NCBI GenBank assembly: GCA_001282665.1 | Contig: LN874947.1 | Span: 409,488 to 445,434, forward strand | Direction: 5' to 3' | Origin: Clostridiales bacterium mt11 | GTDB lineage: Bacteria; Bacillota; Clostridia; Tissierellales; Tepidimicrobiaceae | DNA: 35,947 bases | Shown here: positions 24,054 to 32,680 of the stretch, piece after piece | How positions within the stretch are numbered: the stretch's first letter is position 1 | Layout: each line of letters opens with the position of its first letter | The notes under the pieces: model-generated | Seen by the model: only the letters and a program-made list of their open reading frames with translations | What the model was told of the DNA's origin: nothing | Databases searched by the model: none | Position numbers and translations under genes: made by a program

Positions 24054-24428
24054 ATGAAAATACAAGAGTCATCAGAAGATTACTTAGAAACGATTTTAAT
24101 GCTTAAGGAACGTATTGGACAGGTCCGCTCTATTGATATAGTAAATGAAATGGGATACTCTAAACCTAGTGTTAGTATTGCTATGAAAAAGCTTCGAGAA
24201 AATGGATATATTCAGATGGATTCCAATGGATATATTACATTATTAGATGCTGGTCTTGAAATTGCAACACAGACCTATGATAGACATAAATTCCTTGCAG
24301 AATTTCTAATGTCTATAGGTGTCACCAAAGAAACAGCATTGGCAGATGCATGTAAGATTGAACATGATATAAGTGATGAAAGCTATGAATGTTTGAAAAA
24401 GCATTTTAAAGACTACAAAAGTAAGTAA
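24054..24428 (+). CDS. DtxR-family metalloregulator with DtxR-type metal site
   Basis: A 124-residue metal-dependent repressor. The winged helix spans about 5-65 (SIDIVNEMGYSKPSVSIAMK), followed by the dimerisation helices. Metal-site residues are Asp9, Glu12, His78 and the triad Cys100, Glu103, His104 (DACKIEHDIS). The cysteine corresponds to DtxR Cys102, so the site looks iron-type, unlike the MntR-type site of the regulator at 7112-7585. There is no SH3 domain. ATG with AGGGG upstream. It is divergent from the AraC-type gene and probably represses this locus, and perhaps feoAB, through the shared palindrome. Confidence 0.9.
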   Translation: MKIQESSEDYLETILMLKERIGQVRSIDIVNEMGYSKPSVSIAMKKLRENGYIQMDSNGYITLLDAGLEIATQTYDRHKFLAEFLMSIGVTKETALADACKIEHDISDESYECLKKHFKDYKSK

Positions 24429-24463
24429 TAATATATATTTTATGATGAATATGACTAATCTAA

Positions 24464-24506
24464 AAGAGACTAAGTTCATGTATCATATAGATTGACTTAG
24501 TCTCTT
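24464..24506. terminator. Bidirectional terminator between dtxR-type gene and telA
   Basis: A perfect 12-bp stem (24464-24475 / 24495-24506) with a 19-nt loop lies between two convergent genes. The T-run is better on the minus strand (CTCTTTTAGATT), so it may mainly serve telA. The 150 bp beyond it toward telA hold nothing I can identify. Confidence 0.65.
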
Positions 24507-24671
24507 GATTAAATATTAAATTTTTAACTAAAAGGAGATATACATAATCTTCAAATTTTATAAAACTCCACTATATCTATATATTATATCTTCTTTAGCT
24601 ACAAAACTACTTTTAAATAGTATGATAAATTTGGCGATAACATTTTCCAACATCAAACTGGGTATCTCTCA

Positions 24672-25820
24672 TTAACCTCTTATCTCTAAAAGCTTCGTTT
24701 TCAATTCTTTCTCAATTCTATTTAGCTCGATTTCTGCTTCTTTCCTCTTCTGATGGCCTTCTGTTTGAATACGTATAACTTCATCAAGAGTCGATATTAA
24801 TGACTCATTGGTAATACGAAGTGTCTCAATGTCCACAACTCCCCGTTCTGATTCCTTTGCTGTCTCAATGGTTGCCATTTTAAGTGTTTCAGCATTTTTC
24901 TTTAATAACTCATTAGTCATATCCGTTACTTCTCTTTGAGCTTTTGCAGCCTGACCTGAATGGGTAACCCCCAATGCTAAAACCATCTGACTTTTCCATA
25001 GTGGAATTGTGTTTACAATCGTAGACTGAATTTTTTCAGCCATTATAGTATCATTACCTTGAACCAAACGAATTTGTGGCGCCATTTGGATGGAAATCAT
25101 TCTGGTTAATTCTAGATCGTGAATCTTTTTTTCAAAACGGTTGCAAACAGCAGTTAAATCATTGACAGCCTGTGCATCCTCTGGCAAACCGCTGGCAGCA
25201 GACTTCTCTATAAGTGCAGGTAATTCTTCATTCTGAACCTTAGCCAATTTCTTTTTACCTGCTAAAATATACATGGAAAGTTCTTTAAAATATGTCTTAT
25301 TAAGTTCATACATCTTATCAAGCATTGCTATGTCTTTCAGCAATTGTATCTGATTCATTTCTAGTGCTTCACAGATTTTATTTATATTGACTTCTGCCTT
25401 ATCATATTTTGCTTTCATTGCCGTAAGTTTGTTCGATGATTTTTTGAAAAATCCTAAAAATCCTTTTTCCTCTTCTTCTACATCAAATTTCTTTAATTCT
25501 GTTACAACACCAGAAAGCATATCCCCAATTTCACCTAAATCTTTAGTCCTCACATTGTTTAAGGCTGTTTCAGAAAAGTCTGCTATCTTTTTTTGAGCTC
25601 CTACGCCATATTGGAGAATCAGATTGGATTTATTTAAATCTATTTGATTTACAAAATCGTCTACCATCTTTTTCTCTTCAGGCGAAAGGATACTTTCATC
25701 AAGTATTGGCTTTTGAACTTGCATATCATCTTCATTTAGTATCTCTTTACATAGTCCTTCTTGAGTTGATGTATCTTCACTAAAAGGTTCAAATGTTAGT
25801 GTTGGTATTTCATCTTTCAT
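24672..25820 (-). CDS. telA: TelA-family protein (toxic anion resistance)
   Basis: A 382-residue soluble, largely coiled-coil protein of the TelA/KlaA family. Characteristic stretches are IDLNKSNLILQYGVGAQKKI, GFLGFFKKSS, LDKMYELNKTYFKELSMYI and IPLWKSQMVLALGV. The family is tied to tellurite and cell-envelope stress; the molecular activity is not known. Its start overlaps the xpaC stop (ATGA), so the two are translationally coupled, as in other Firmicutes. Confidence 0.92.
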   Translation of the reverse strand: MKDEIPTLTFEPFSEDTSTQEGLCKEILNEDDMQVQKPILDESILSPEEKKMVDDFVNQIDLNKSNLILQYGVGAQKKIADFSETALNNVRTKDLGEIGDMLSGVVTELKKFDVEEEEKGFLGFFKKSSNKLTAMKAKYDKAEVNINKICEALEMNQIQLLKDIAMLDKMYELNKTYFKELSMYILAGKKKLAKVQNEELPALIEKSAASGLPEDAQAVNDLTAVCNRFEKKIHDLELTRMISIQMAPQIRLVQGNDTIMAEKIQSTIVNTIPLWKSQMVLALGVTHSGQAAKAQREVTDMTNELLKKNAETLKMATIETAKESERGVVDIETLRITNESLISTLDEVIRIQTEGHQKRKEAEIELNRIEKELKTKLLEIRG

Positions 25821-27124
25821 TTTTTATCCTCCATGGTTTTATTTTTCACGCTCATATTCTTCTCTGTTAAACCTTCTTGTGCAAACATAGTCTCTAATAC
25901 AGATATATCCGTTGATACATCCATTGCTACATCTTCAAATAGACTATCCAACAAATTTTCAAATGCAAGATTAATAGTATCCATCGTGTCCTCTATCTCT
26001 TTCTTTGCATTTGAAATATTTTCTCCTTGTACAGGCTGGTCATCAAATCTCCTATAAGCATCCAATAGTTTTAATGTTGTTGGCAAAAAATATTCCGTAA
26101 ATTTCCTTATTTCAGGAAACTTTTCTGGATGAACTTCCACATAATCAAATATTTTTCCTGTTACTTCTTCCAATCGGTCTAATTTACATGAAATCTCCTC
26201 ACCTGGAATTGCAATATTTGCATCTCTAATTTCCATAACTAATTGTCGGCCTTCATCAATTGCTTTTCTAATTTCTGGCTTCAACTCATTTTTTTCTTCC
26301 GGTGTAGGATCCTTGTGTATCGGCTGATATTTTTGCTTTTCCTGTTCTTCTAAATCTTTCATTTTTATATCTTCCTGCAATTTAAGATATTGTTCATAAC
26401 ATTCGTCGTTTAGTATAAAATAGGTTTTTTTATCATCAATATGTCCTTCTGGAAACATACCTATATCAATCATCTTCCGCAAATCTTTCACCGTAGATTT
26501 ATGGTTCAATCCTGTTGCGGAGGAAAAGTCATTAATCAAGCAGTAACTGCGGCCATGCATCTGTGATATATACCTTTGAAATCTTTTTAATCTCTTACGA
26601 ATCCTGCTTCCATTCATACACAAAATTATGCACCCAATAAAACAAGGTAACAATCCCATAGCAATGGTATGAAATACACCACTATTTCTAATAGAATATC
26701 CTAATATTGTTAATACGGTTACCGCTATTCCAAATGCAACACTTCCTATGACCCCAAATACAGTAAACAATACGCCTGACACCTGTCCAACTGGAACAGC
26801 GAACTTAGTCAACCTTTTATAATTATTCATGATATTATGGTTATTCCTTTGTTGTTTTGTTCTTTGTTCCCTCAATGTCTGCGAATCCTCTTCATATTTA
26901 TACTGATAACCATTAGTCTTACTAGTATGAATACTCGAAGTTTGCTTATTCCAATTATGTTGATCCTCTGGTTTCCAATAAATTGATCTTCTAACCTCAT
27001 CAAGTGCACCCTTAACAACATTCTGAATATCCCGATTTAATCTGTTAAAGTCTCCATTGTTCAAGGCATTCTGAACTATATTTTTAATCTCATCACCTAA
27101 ATTTAATTTATCCCTATTATTCAT
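25817..27124 (-). CDS. xpaC: XpaC-family protein (partner of TelA)
   Basis: A 435-residue protein of the XpaC family (named for 5-bromo-4-chloroindolyl phosphate hydrolysis in Bacillus). An N-terminal charged region is followed by two or three hydrophobic helices (starting FAVPVGQVSGVLFTVFGVIG, about residue 103), a basic segment and a helical C-terminal half. It is probably the membrane anchor of the TelA pair. I start at ATG 27124, 5 nt after GGAGG; an in-frame TTG at 27136 would contain the ribosome binding site. The exact function is unknown in the family. Confidence 0.88.
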   Translation of the reverse strand: MNNRDKLNLGDEIKNIVQNALNNGDFNRLNRDIQNVVKGALDEVRRSIYWKPEDQHNWNKQTSSIHTSKTNGYQYKYEEDSQTLREQRTKQQRNNHNIMNNYKRLTKFAVPVGQVSGVLFTVFGVIGSVAFGIAVTVLTILGYSIRNSGVFHTIAMGLLPCFIGCIILCMNGSRIRKRLKRFQRYISQMHGRSYCLINDFSSATGLNHKSTVKDLRKMIDIGMFPEGHIDDKKTYFILNDECYEQYLKLQEDIKMKDLEEQEKQKYQPIHKDPTPEEKNELKPEIRKAIDEGRQLVMEIRDANIAIPGEEISCKLDRLEEVTGKIFDYVEVHPEKFPEIRKFTEYFLPTTLKLLDAYRRFDDQPVQGENISNAKKEIEDTMDTINLAFENLLDSLFEDVAMDVSTDISVLETMFAQEGLTEKNMSVKNKTMEDKK

Positions 27125-27197
27125 ATTCGCCTCCAAGTGATTAACTTTAGAATATGTTTTTGTTTATAACAATTAATACCTTTCTATCATTTCGTAA

Positions 27198-27226
27198 ATC
27201 ATATCATATCTTATTTTCGAAATCAA
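27198..27226 (-). promoter_or_regulatory. Probable promoter of xpaC-telA
   Basis: On the minus strand TTGATT (27221-27226) and TATGAT (27198-27203) are separated by 17 bp. A short palindrome TACCATCGAAATGGTA lies just upstream of the -35. Confidence 0.5.
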
Positions 27227-27554
27227 CTACCATCGAAATGGTATTTTTTATTATATACAACCATCTACTTTACTCTAAGATACATAAGTTTTCAGCAACA
27301 ATTGATTACGATAAATTATCACAGCTTCATACTGGACACCCCAAGAAAAAACCCACCTATAAAAGGAAGGTTTTTCTGACCTCTAGCTTATTTATATGGA
27401 CCAAAATATAAAAGCCATGTTAATCTTTAATTTTCTGATTCATAAAATCCCATATTCATCACAATATTATTAGGACAAATATCTTCATTGGTTATTTCTA
27501 CTTTATATTATGTATTTAATAATTTTAGGCTACTTATTAAAGAATGATTAGAAG

Positions 27555-27593
27555 ATAAAAAAGAAAAAACGTGAAAGTTGGATTGCTCTCACG
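27555..27593 (-). terminator. Intrinsic terminator of the bce operon
   Basis: An 8-bp stem (CGTGAGAG / CTTTCACG, one G:T pair) at 27570-27593 is followed on the minus strand by TTTTTTCTTTTTT. It lies about 60 nt after the bceB stop. Confidence 0.8.
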
Positions 27594-27620
27594 CTAAAAA
27601 GTGTTTTTCTATGAATTTAT

Positions 27621-27650
27621 AACACAGAAAAACCGTCCTCTTGTATTTGG
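27621..27650 (-). repeat. Dispersed GGGGACGGTT repeat copy 3, degenerate
   Basis: Plus-strand AACACAGAAAAACCGTCCTC followed by TTGTATTTGG resembles the copy at 32627-32653 with several substitutions, and lies directly against the bceB stop codon. Confidence 0.6.
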
Positions 27651-27651
27651 A

Positions 27652-29832
27652 TTAATTTAAATCGCCTTTCCCCTTTAAATTAGACAAAAACATATAATAA
27701 GTCAGTAAGTAATAGACTAAAAGTAGTATCAATATTATAAACAGCACCGTACCAATACTTGCAAATATACTAGCATCTACATAGGCCTTTATTTTATGAG
27801 AAATACTAAGCAAAAACATTGCTCCAATTGATACTGCTCCTAATAAGCCAATCATCAATGGTCTCCAAAAGGAAAACAATAGTTGCTTTGATGTCAGCTT
27901 GTTAATTTCTCGCTTATGCACTCCCAATTGCCAAAGCTTAGTATATCTATCTTTATTATATAGAGAGTCCTCTAATTCAATTAATGCAATTATTGTAAAA
28001 CTAATAAGCAACAAAATAATTGCCAAATAATTCATAACGGTCCTGAGAAGAAAATTATATGTGCTAATATTATTTTTTTCTATGGAATATAATCTTATAA
28101 ACCTAGAAGGTCCTCCAGTTACATCTTCATAATTTAAGTTAAATAATTCATCTAGTTCTCTTGCTCTTACTATATCCAGATCATTAGCCAAATCTATAAA
28201 TAAATTTGTCCCCACAAACAATAAACCATCTACATTTGTATCATTTAATATATATATAGCATCAACATGAGAATTAAAAAGGTATTCGGATATCTCATAG
28301 TCGTATACACCATTTCTTTTTAAATCATATCTTCCATTATCGGTTTCTAGACCATTAAAGATATCATGATCGTATTCTACTTCTTTTGTATTATGCTTAA
28401 TTTGAATAGCATATTCATTGCTTTCAAGACTTATTGGCTTATAGCCGTTCATCGCCAATAAGTCATTATATTCACTTAATTTTAAAATAGTCATTGGAAA
28501 ATCATATCGTACTCTCTTTCTAAAATCAGAATGTTTGGGAAGGTAAGTGTTCATAAAAACCGAATCCTCTATCTCTATATTTTCCTTTTCCAAAAATTCA
28601 AATATACTTTCAAATCTATCCCAGCTAATATTTTTTTCTTCTGCTACGCTATTATAAGTGGTAATAATCTGAATATCTTGCGTCATCCTGCTATTTAAAT
28701 ATCCTTCTGCCCATGCAGTAATAATTGGCTGAACAATAAACAACAATATGGAGGCATATATAATAATAGATATCAAACTGAATATCTGTCTGTATTTCTT
28801 TAACTTTGAACTCACCTGTCCCTTTAAAAATATGCTCTCCCAAGAATTATTCTTAGATTTAAATCTATATATATAAAAGTAATGGTATATAAAAAAGGCC
28901 ACATATATCCCACTGTTCAATAGATACCGAAAGGAAAAATTGGTATCCCCTGGTAAATTTAACTTAACAAGCCCAAATATATAAAAAACATTTGATATCG
29001 CCAAAATAATTTCAATTGGAACTAGGATTTTCGAAGTTTTGCTATCAGACTTTTTTAATAGTTTTGATACTATCAAAACTATTACATAGCAGGGCGGAAA
29101 TAAGAATAATGAAACATAAATAAATTTACCTAAAAGTGGAATCCTGCTATCATAGTAGTTATCTAGGTTTACATATCCTAAATATGTATAATAAATATTT
29201 ACTATTAATCCAAATAGATGAATTACTTTTATAACAATATCTTTTTCATTTACTTGTTCATTCTCTTCAGCATATATCATATCAATTATTTTCTTCTTCA
29301 AAAGTTTATATGATTCAAGTTTTCCCACTATGCCAAATATAGCTGCAAAAAAAATAATGGTATAGAAAATCGTATCAGGATAGTATGGAAACATAAACTG
29401 AGCTGTTCCATCAAAAGTTCTTATTAGGAAGAAGTTGATGAATTGAGACAACACACCTCCTAGTACTATCCCCATAAGAGTAGAAATCACTCCAAGCAAT
29501 AATATTTCTCTAAAGAATAGAGTAGATATAGTCTTTTTATTTAATCCCATCAAATTTTGCAACCCAAATTCCTTTTGTTTCTTTAAAGAAAGATATCCAG
29601 TAACATGCTTTACTAAAAATACGGAAACTAAACTCACTCCTGCTATAGAATATCTAATTATACCTTCCACATGTGATAGATCATAGACTACAGATACATT
29701 TGGATTATACCACTTTGAAGTAATTGAAAAAAATGCATAATATACTCCACTACATATCATCATGGTGATTATAAAAATTCCATAGTCTTTGTAATCTTTT
29801 TTCACATTTCTTATAAGTAGTTTAAAAGTCAT
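27652..29832 (-). CDS. bceB: BceB-like ABC permease (peptide resistance and sensing)
   Basis: A 726-residue FtsX-type permease with the BceB layout: about ten helices and a large extracellular domain (roughly residues 385-610) between helices 7 and 8 that in the family recognises lipid-II-targeting peptides such as bacitracin. The N-terminal helix and the FtsX repeat (SLVSVFLVKHVTGYLSLKKQKEFGLQNLMG) are clear. I start at ATG 29832 because AGGCGGTGA lies 5 nt upstream; it overlaps the bceA end by 11 nt. GTG 29841 is an alternative. With BceA it both removes peptide from its target and signals to the kinase upstream. Confidence 0.92.
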   Translation of the reverse strand: MTFKLLIRNVKKDYKDYGIFIITMMICSGVYYAFFSITSKWYNPNVSVVYDLSHVEGIIRYSIAGVSLVSVFLVKHVTGYLSLKKQKEFGLQNLMGLNKKTISTLFFREILLLGVISTLMGIVLGGVLSQFINFFLIRTFDGTAQFMFPYYPDTIFYTIIFFAAIFGIVGKLESYKLLKKKIIDMIYAEENEQVNEKDIVIKVIHLFGLIVNIYYTYLGYVNLDNYYDSRIPLLGKFIYVSLFLFPPCYVIVLIVSKLLKKSDSKTSKILVPIEIILAISNVFYIFGLVKLNLPGDTNFSFRYLLNSGIYVAFFIYHYFYIYRFKSKNNSWESIFLKGQVSSKLKKYRQIFSLISIIIYASILLFIVQPIITAWAEGYLNSRMTQDIQIITTYNSVAEEKNISWDRFESIFEFLEKENIEIEDSVFMNTYLPKHSDFRKRVRYDFPMTILKLSEYNDLLAMNGYKPISLESNEYAIQIKHNTKEVEYDHDIFNGLETDNGRYDLKRNGVYDYEISEYLFNSHVDAIYILNDTNVDGLLFVGTNLFIDLANDLDIVRARELDELFNLNYEDVTGGPSRFIRLYSIEKNNISTYNFLLRTVMNYLAIILLLISFTIIALIELEDSLYNKDRYTKLWQLGVHKREINKLTSKQLLFSFWRPLMIGLLGAVSIGAMFLLSISHKIKAYVDASIFASIGTVLFIILILLLVYYLLTYYMFLSNLKGKGDLN

Positions 29833-30571
29833 TGCTATCACCGCCTAAAACGGACATGGACTCAATTATTTTATTATAAAATTCCCTATTAGTCATTTCG
29901 TTTTTATACATATCCTTCCAAATCATTCCATCTCTTAAGAACAAAACCCTATCACACCATGCTGATACAAATGCATCGTGAGTTACTACTAGTATAGTGG
30001 CACCCCTCTGCTTAAGTTTTTCCATAGATTTAAGTATAGCCTTTGAAGAATTGCTATCAAGAGAACCCGTCGGTTCATCGGCGAGAATTAATGCTGGATT
30101 ATTTATAAACCCTCTAGCAAAAGCACAGCGTTGTTTTTCTCCACCTGAAATATGATTTGGATATTTATCCAAAATATGATCAATACCCAGTATTTTAGCT
30201 ATTTCTTCAATAGACACTACTGGACTATCACCTTTAATAGATATGGCTAGTTCAATATTCTCTCGCACAGTTAATATATCTAATAGATTATAATCTTGGA
30301 AGATAAAGCCTAGATTATTTGCTCTAAATTCGCTTAATTTTTCTTCATCTTCATCAGTTATGTCCATACCATTTATATAGATATTTCCTGCCGAAACAGT
30401 ATCTATCGTGGAAATCAAATTTAATAAAGTTGTCTTGCCGCTGCCAGATGGCCCCATTATAGCTGTGAACTCATTTTCACTTATATCAAAAGATACATCT
30501 TTCAGGACTTGTACGACCATTTCGCCAGCAGCATAATACTTATCCACATTTTTTACTTCTAATAATCTCAT
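29822..30571 (-). CDS. bceA: BceA-like ABC ATPase
   Basis: A 249-residue ATPase of the MacB/LolD/BceA group. Walker A is GPSGSGKT (40-47), followed by Q-loop FIFQDYNLLDILTVREN, signature ISGGEKQR, Walker B ALILADEP and a VVTHD H-loop. The start has GAGGTGAT. It lies 83 nt after bceS, in which a terminator-like hairpin and a BceR-type palindrome occur, so bceAB can be induced separately from the regulators. Confidence 0.94.
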   Translation of the reverse strand: MRLLEVKNVDKYYAAGEMVVQVLKDVSFDISENEFTAIMGPSGSGKTTLLNLISTIDTVSAGNIYINGMDITDEDEEKLSEFRANNLGFIFQDYNLLDILTVRENIELAISIKGDSPVVSIEEIAKILGIDHILDKYPNHISGGEKQRCAFARGFINNPALILADEPTGSLDSNSSKAILKSMEKLKQRGATILVVTHDAFVSAWCDRVLFLRDGMIWKDMYKNEMTNREFYNKIIESMSVLGGDSNDF

Positions 30572-30620
30572 ATCATCACCTCTAGTTAAAGATTATCATA
30601 ATAATTTTAAAAGCATATAA

Positions 30621-30666
30621 AAACAGCTGCATTTTTTCTTACATTCTTGTAAGGTTACAGCTGTTT
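30621..30666 (-). promoter_or_regulatory. BceR-type operator inside a nested hairpin before bceA
   Basis: The inner element at 30638-30653 is TTACA-N4-TGTAA flanked by C/G, the inverted repeat described for BceR-like regulators. It is framed by 9-bp arms AAACAGCTG / CAGCTGTTT (30621-30629 / 30658-30666), followed on the minus strand by TTTTTATA, so the same stretch can form an intrinsic terminator for bceRS. The right outer arm overlaps the last codons of bceS. It probably combines a read-through block with the inducible promoter of bceAB; I could not identify -10 and -35 boxes with confidence. Confidence 0.7.
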
Positions 30667-31659
30667 ACTAAAATCATTTATTGGAAAGATAAGGTCTATT
30701 TTAGCTCCACTCTTCTTAGAACTATCTATAGATATGAAAATATTTAATCGTTCACTTAACATATGCGTTATATATAAGCCCATTCCAGTTGAATTTAAAT
30801 TATGTGACTTCTCTCCTGTAAATCCTTTATCGAATACTCTCCCCACTTCATATTTATTAAATCCAATGCCATTATCTTCAATAGAAAGCTCTATACCATT
30901 CTCTAAGGATTTTCCTCTAACGATTATTTTCGGCCTTTCTTTCCTATATTTTATTGAATTACTAATTAGTTGGTTTATTATGAACACTGTCCACTTTTCA
31001 TCTGTATATACACTATACTTTAAATCTAAAGTTTCTATTGAAAATCCATTTTCTAAAAGTGCTCCTTTATTCTGCATAATTGCTGAATTGACTAATTTCT
31101 CCAAACTAATTTCTTTAATGAAGTAATCTTTTTCCATGTTTTCAATCTTTGCTAAATAAAGTGCTTGTTCAATTAAATTAGATATCTGCTCAGTCTGTAA
31201 AGTAATTTTTCTAGAAGTCTCTCCTTTATCATTGTCACAGATCAAATTTATCGTAGCTAATGGATTCTTAATTTCATGTATCATTATTTCTATATAATCC
31301 CTATATGTTTCTTTTCCCTTTCTTTCTAAGTTTACTTCTTCTAACATGGATTTACTCATCTTACTTAATATTTGAAGCCATCTTTCCTCTTCAAAATCTT
31401 CATAAGAAAGTAATTGTAAAAATAAATACTTCTTATCCAAGTCCTCAATTAATTTATTATAGTTTTTAAACTTATTCATTATTTTCCTATAGTCGACATA
31501 GTAGTATAAGCTGAATATAATTGTGTAAATTGTAATTAGGAAATAAATTACTATAAGTGGAATATTAAAGTTCAAAGCAATTATGGATATAATGAGTATA
31601 AATATTAAATGAATAATAACATCTGGTATTTTTTTCTTTAAATAACTTAAAAAGTTCAT
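30655..31659 (-). CDS. bceS: BceS-like intramembrane-sensing histidine kinase
   Basis: A 334-residue kinase with two closely spaced N-terminal helices (about 13-30 and 33-54) and almost no extracellular loop, the hallmark of kinases that sense through a BceAB transporter. His128 lies in the box IMIHEIKNPLATINL. N box INQLISNSIKYR, G1 DNGIGFN and G2 STGMGLYITH are visible. Its ATG overlaps the bceR stop (ATGA). Confidence 0.92.
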   Translation of the reverse strand: MNFLSYLKKKIPDVIIHLIFILIISIIALNFNIPLIVIYFLITIYTIIFSLYYYVDYRKIMNKFKNYNKLIEDLDKKYLFLQLLSYEDFEEERWLQILSKMSKSMLEEVNLERKGKETYRDYIEIMIHEIKNPLATINLICDNDKGETSRKITLQTEQISNLIEQALYLAKIENMEKDYFIKEISLEKLVNSAIMQNKGALLENGFSIETLDLKYSVYTDEKWTVFIINQLISNSIKYRKERPKIIVRGKSLENGIELSIEDNGIGFNKYEVGRVFDKGFTGEKSHNLNSTGMGLYITHMLSERLNIFISIDSSKKSGAKIDLIFPINDFSKQL

Positions 31660-32309
31660 ATCCTGTATCCTTGTTTAGGAATGGTTATAATGAAATCTTT
31701 AATCCCAATATTGCCTAGCTTTTTACGAAGTCTCGACACATTAACTGAAAGGGTATTATCATCTATAAAATTTTGATTATCCCACAAATGTTCAATTAAT
31801 TCTACTCTTGATGTTATCTCCGAAGGCCTATCAAGTAAATATTCTAAAATAAGTGATTCTGTATTAGTTAGATAAATTTGGCTTTCATTATAGCTGACTA
31901 TATTTTTCCTAGTATCTAGACAAATACCATGATATTTCTTTATACTAACTACTTTCTGCCTCTCTAATAATCTCTTAATTCTAGCTAACAATACTCCTGA
32001 ATGATATGGTTTTTTAATGTAGTCATCTGCACCCAGGGACAACCCCGTTATCTCATCAATATCTGTACTTCTCCCAGTAATGATTATAATTGGAATATCA
32101 TGCTTTAATTTAATCGAATTGCAAATTTCAAATCCATTTACATTAGGTAAATTTATATCTAGAAGCAATAAGCCTATATTATATTCTAACAATAACTTTT
32201 CATAATCTTCTCCATCGGATACATAACAGTCATATCCATTGTTGTTTAATAATTTCACTAATTCATTTCGTAAAGAAATATTGTCTTCAATAATGAGAAT
32301 TTTTTTCAT
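31656..32309 (-). CDS. bceR: BceR-like response regulator
   Basis: A 217-residue OmpR-family regulator. The receiver domain has Glu8/Asp9, phosphoacceptor Asp51 (LLLLDINLPN) and the conserved lysine in YIKKPY. The C-terminal winged helix includes TNTESLILEYLLDRPSEITSR and ends KQGYRI. Likely activates bceAB through the palindrome at 30638-30653. First gene of the module; ATG with AAGGGGG 8 nt upstream. Confidence 0.93.
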   Translation of the reverse strand: MKKILIIEDNISLRNELVKLLNNNGYDCYVSDGEDYEKLLLEYNIGLLLLDINLPNVNGFEICNSIKLKHDIPIIIITGRSTDIDEITGLSLGADDYIKKPYHSGVLLARIKRLLERQKVVSIKKYHGICLDTRKNIVSYNESQIYLTNTESLILEYLLDRPSEITSRVELIEHLWDNQNFIDDNTLSVNVSRLRKKLGNIGIKDFIITIPKQGYRI

Positions 32310-32680
32310 AATACAACCCCCTTATCATCGGAAGATCTTAAATTTTTCAATAAATTATGCACTTGTTTGACCATTTATTAGAAGGAAATATTCATCCTCT
32401 AGAGGATAAATGTATCCATAATATAACTTCATTAAGATATTTGATGATATCTTTTGATTTCTATATATCCCTTTTATGAATGGCATTTCAGCCATTGTCT
32501 ACTATTTATTATACTATAAATATCTATCAAACGCTTGAACGTATCAAATTTCAAGAACAATTTTTATAATGTTATTTAATTTTCATCTAATCTTATACAA
32601 TCTGCTATTTCCTTGGCTTTATGGACAACACAAAAGAACCGTCCCCTTGTGTTTTGGACACTTATTTTTAAATTTAATTT
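32310..32680. other. Intergenic region upstream of bceR
   Basis: 371 bp. It must hold the bceRS promoter, which I cannot place. A perfect 14-bp palindrome ATCCTCTAGAGGAT (32394-32407) is immediately followed by a second inverted repeat, GGATA-N4-TATCC, sharing a half-site, 85-107 bp before the bceR start. No TTACA-N4-TGTAA site is present. At the left-operon side it contains repeat copy 4 (32627-32653). No gene is evident. Confidence 0.55.
32627..32653 (-). repeat. Dispersed GGGGACGGTT repeat copy 4
   Basis: Seven-bp arms AACACAA / TTGTGTT enclose the core AAGAACCGTCCCC (plus strand). It lies 27 nt after the end of the anti-sigma remnant. This form, ACACAA...GAACCGTCCCC...TTGTGT, is the commonest shape of this Firmicutes REP-like family known to me. 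Confidence 0.75.

Larger units (their letters stand above)
27125..27651. other. Intergenic region between bceB and xpaC
   Basis: 527 bp with no credible gene. From right to left on the minus strand it holds the bceB-side repeat (27621-27650), the terminator of the bce operon (27555-27593), an AT-rich middle with an imperfect 9-bp hairpin near 27344-27376, a perfect 6-bp-arm hairpin TACCATCGAAATGGTA followed by TTTTTT near 27228-27249, and the xpaC promoter (27198-27226). An 85-codon plus-strand frame at 27154-27411 has no ribosome binding site. Confidence 0.55.

Noticed and set aside
27154..27411. An 85-codon plus-strand frame between bceB and xpaC
   Set aside because: No ribosome binding site; it overlaps the probable xpaC promoter and a hairpin, and resembles no family I know.
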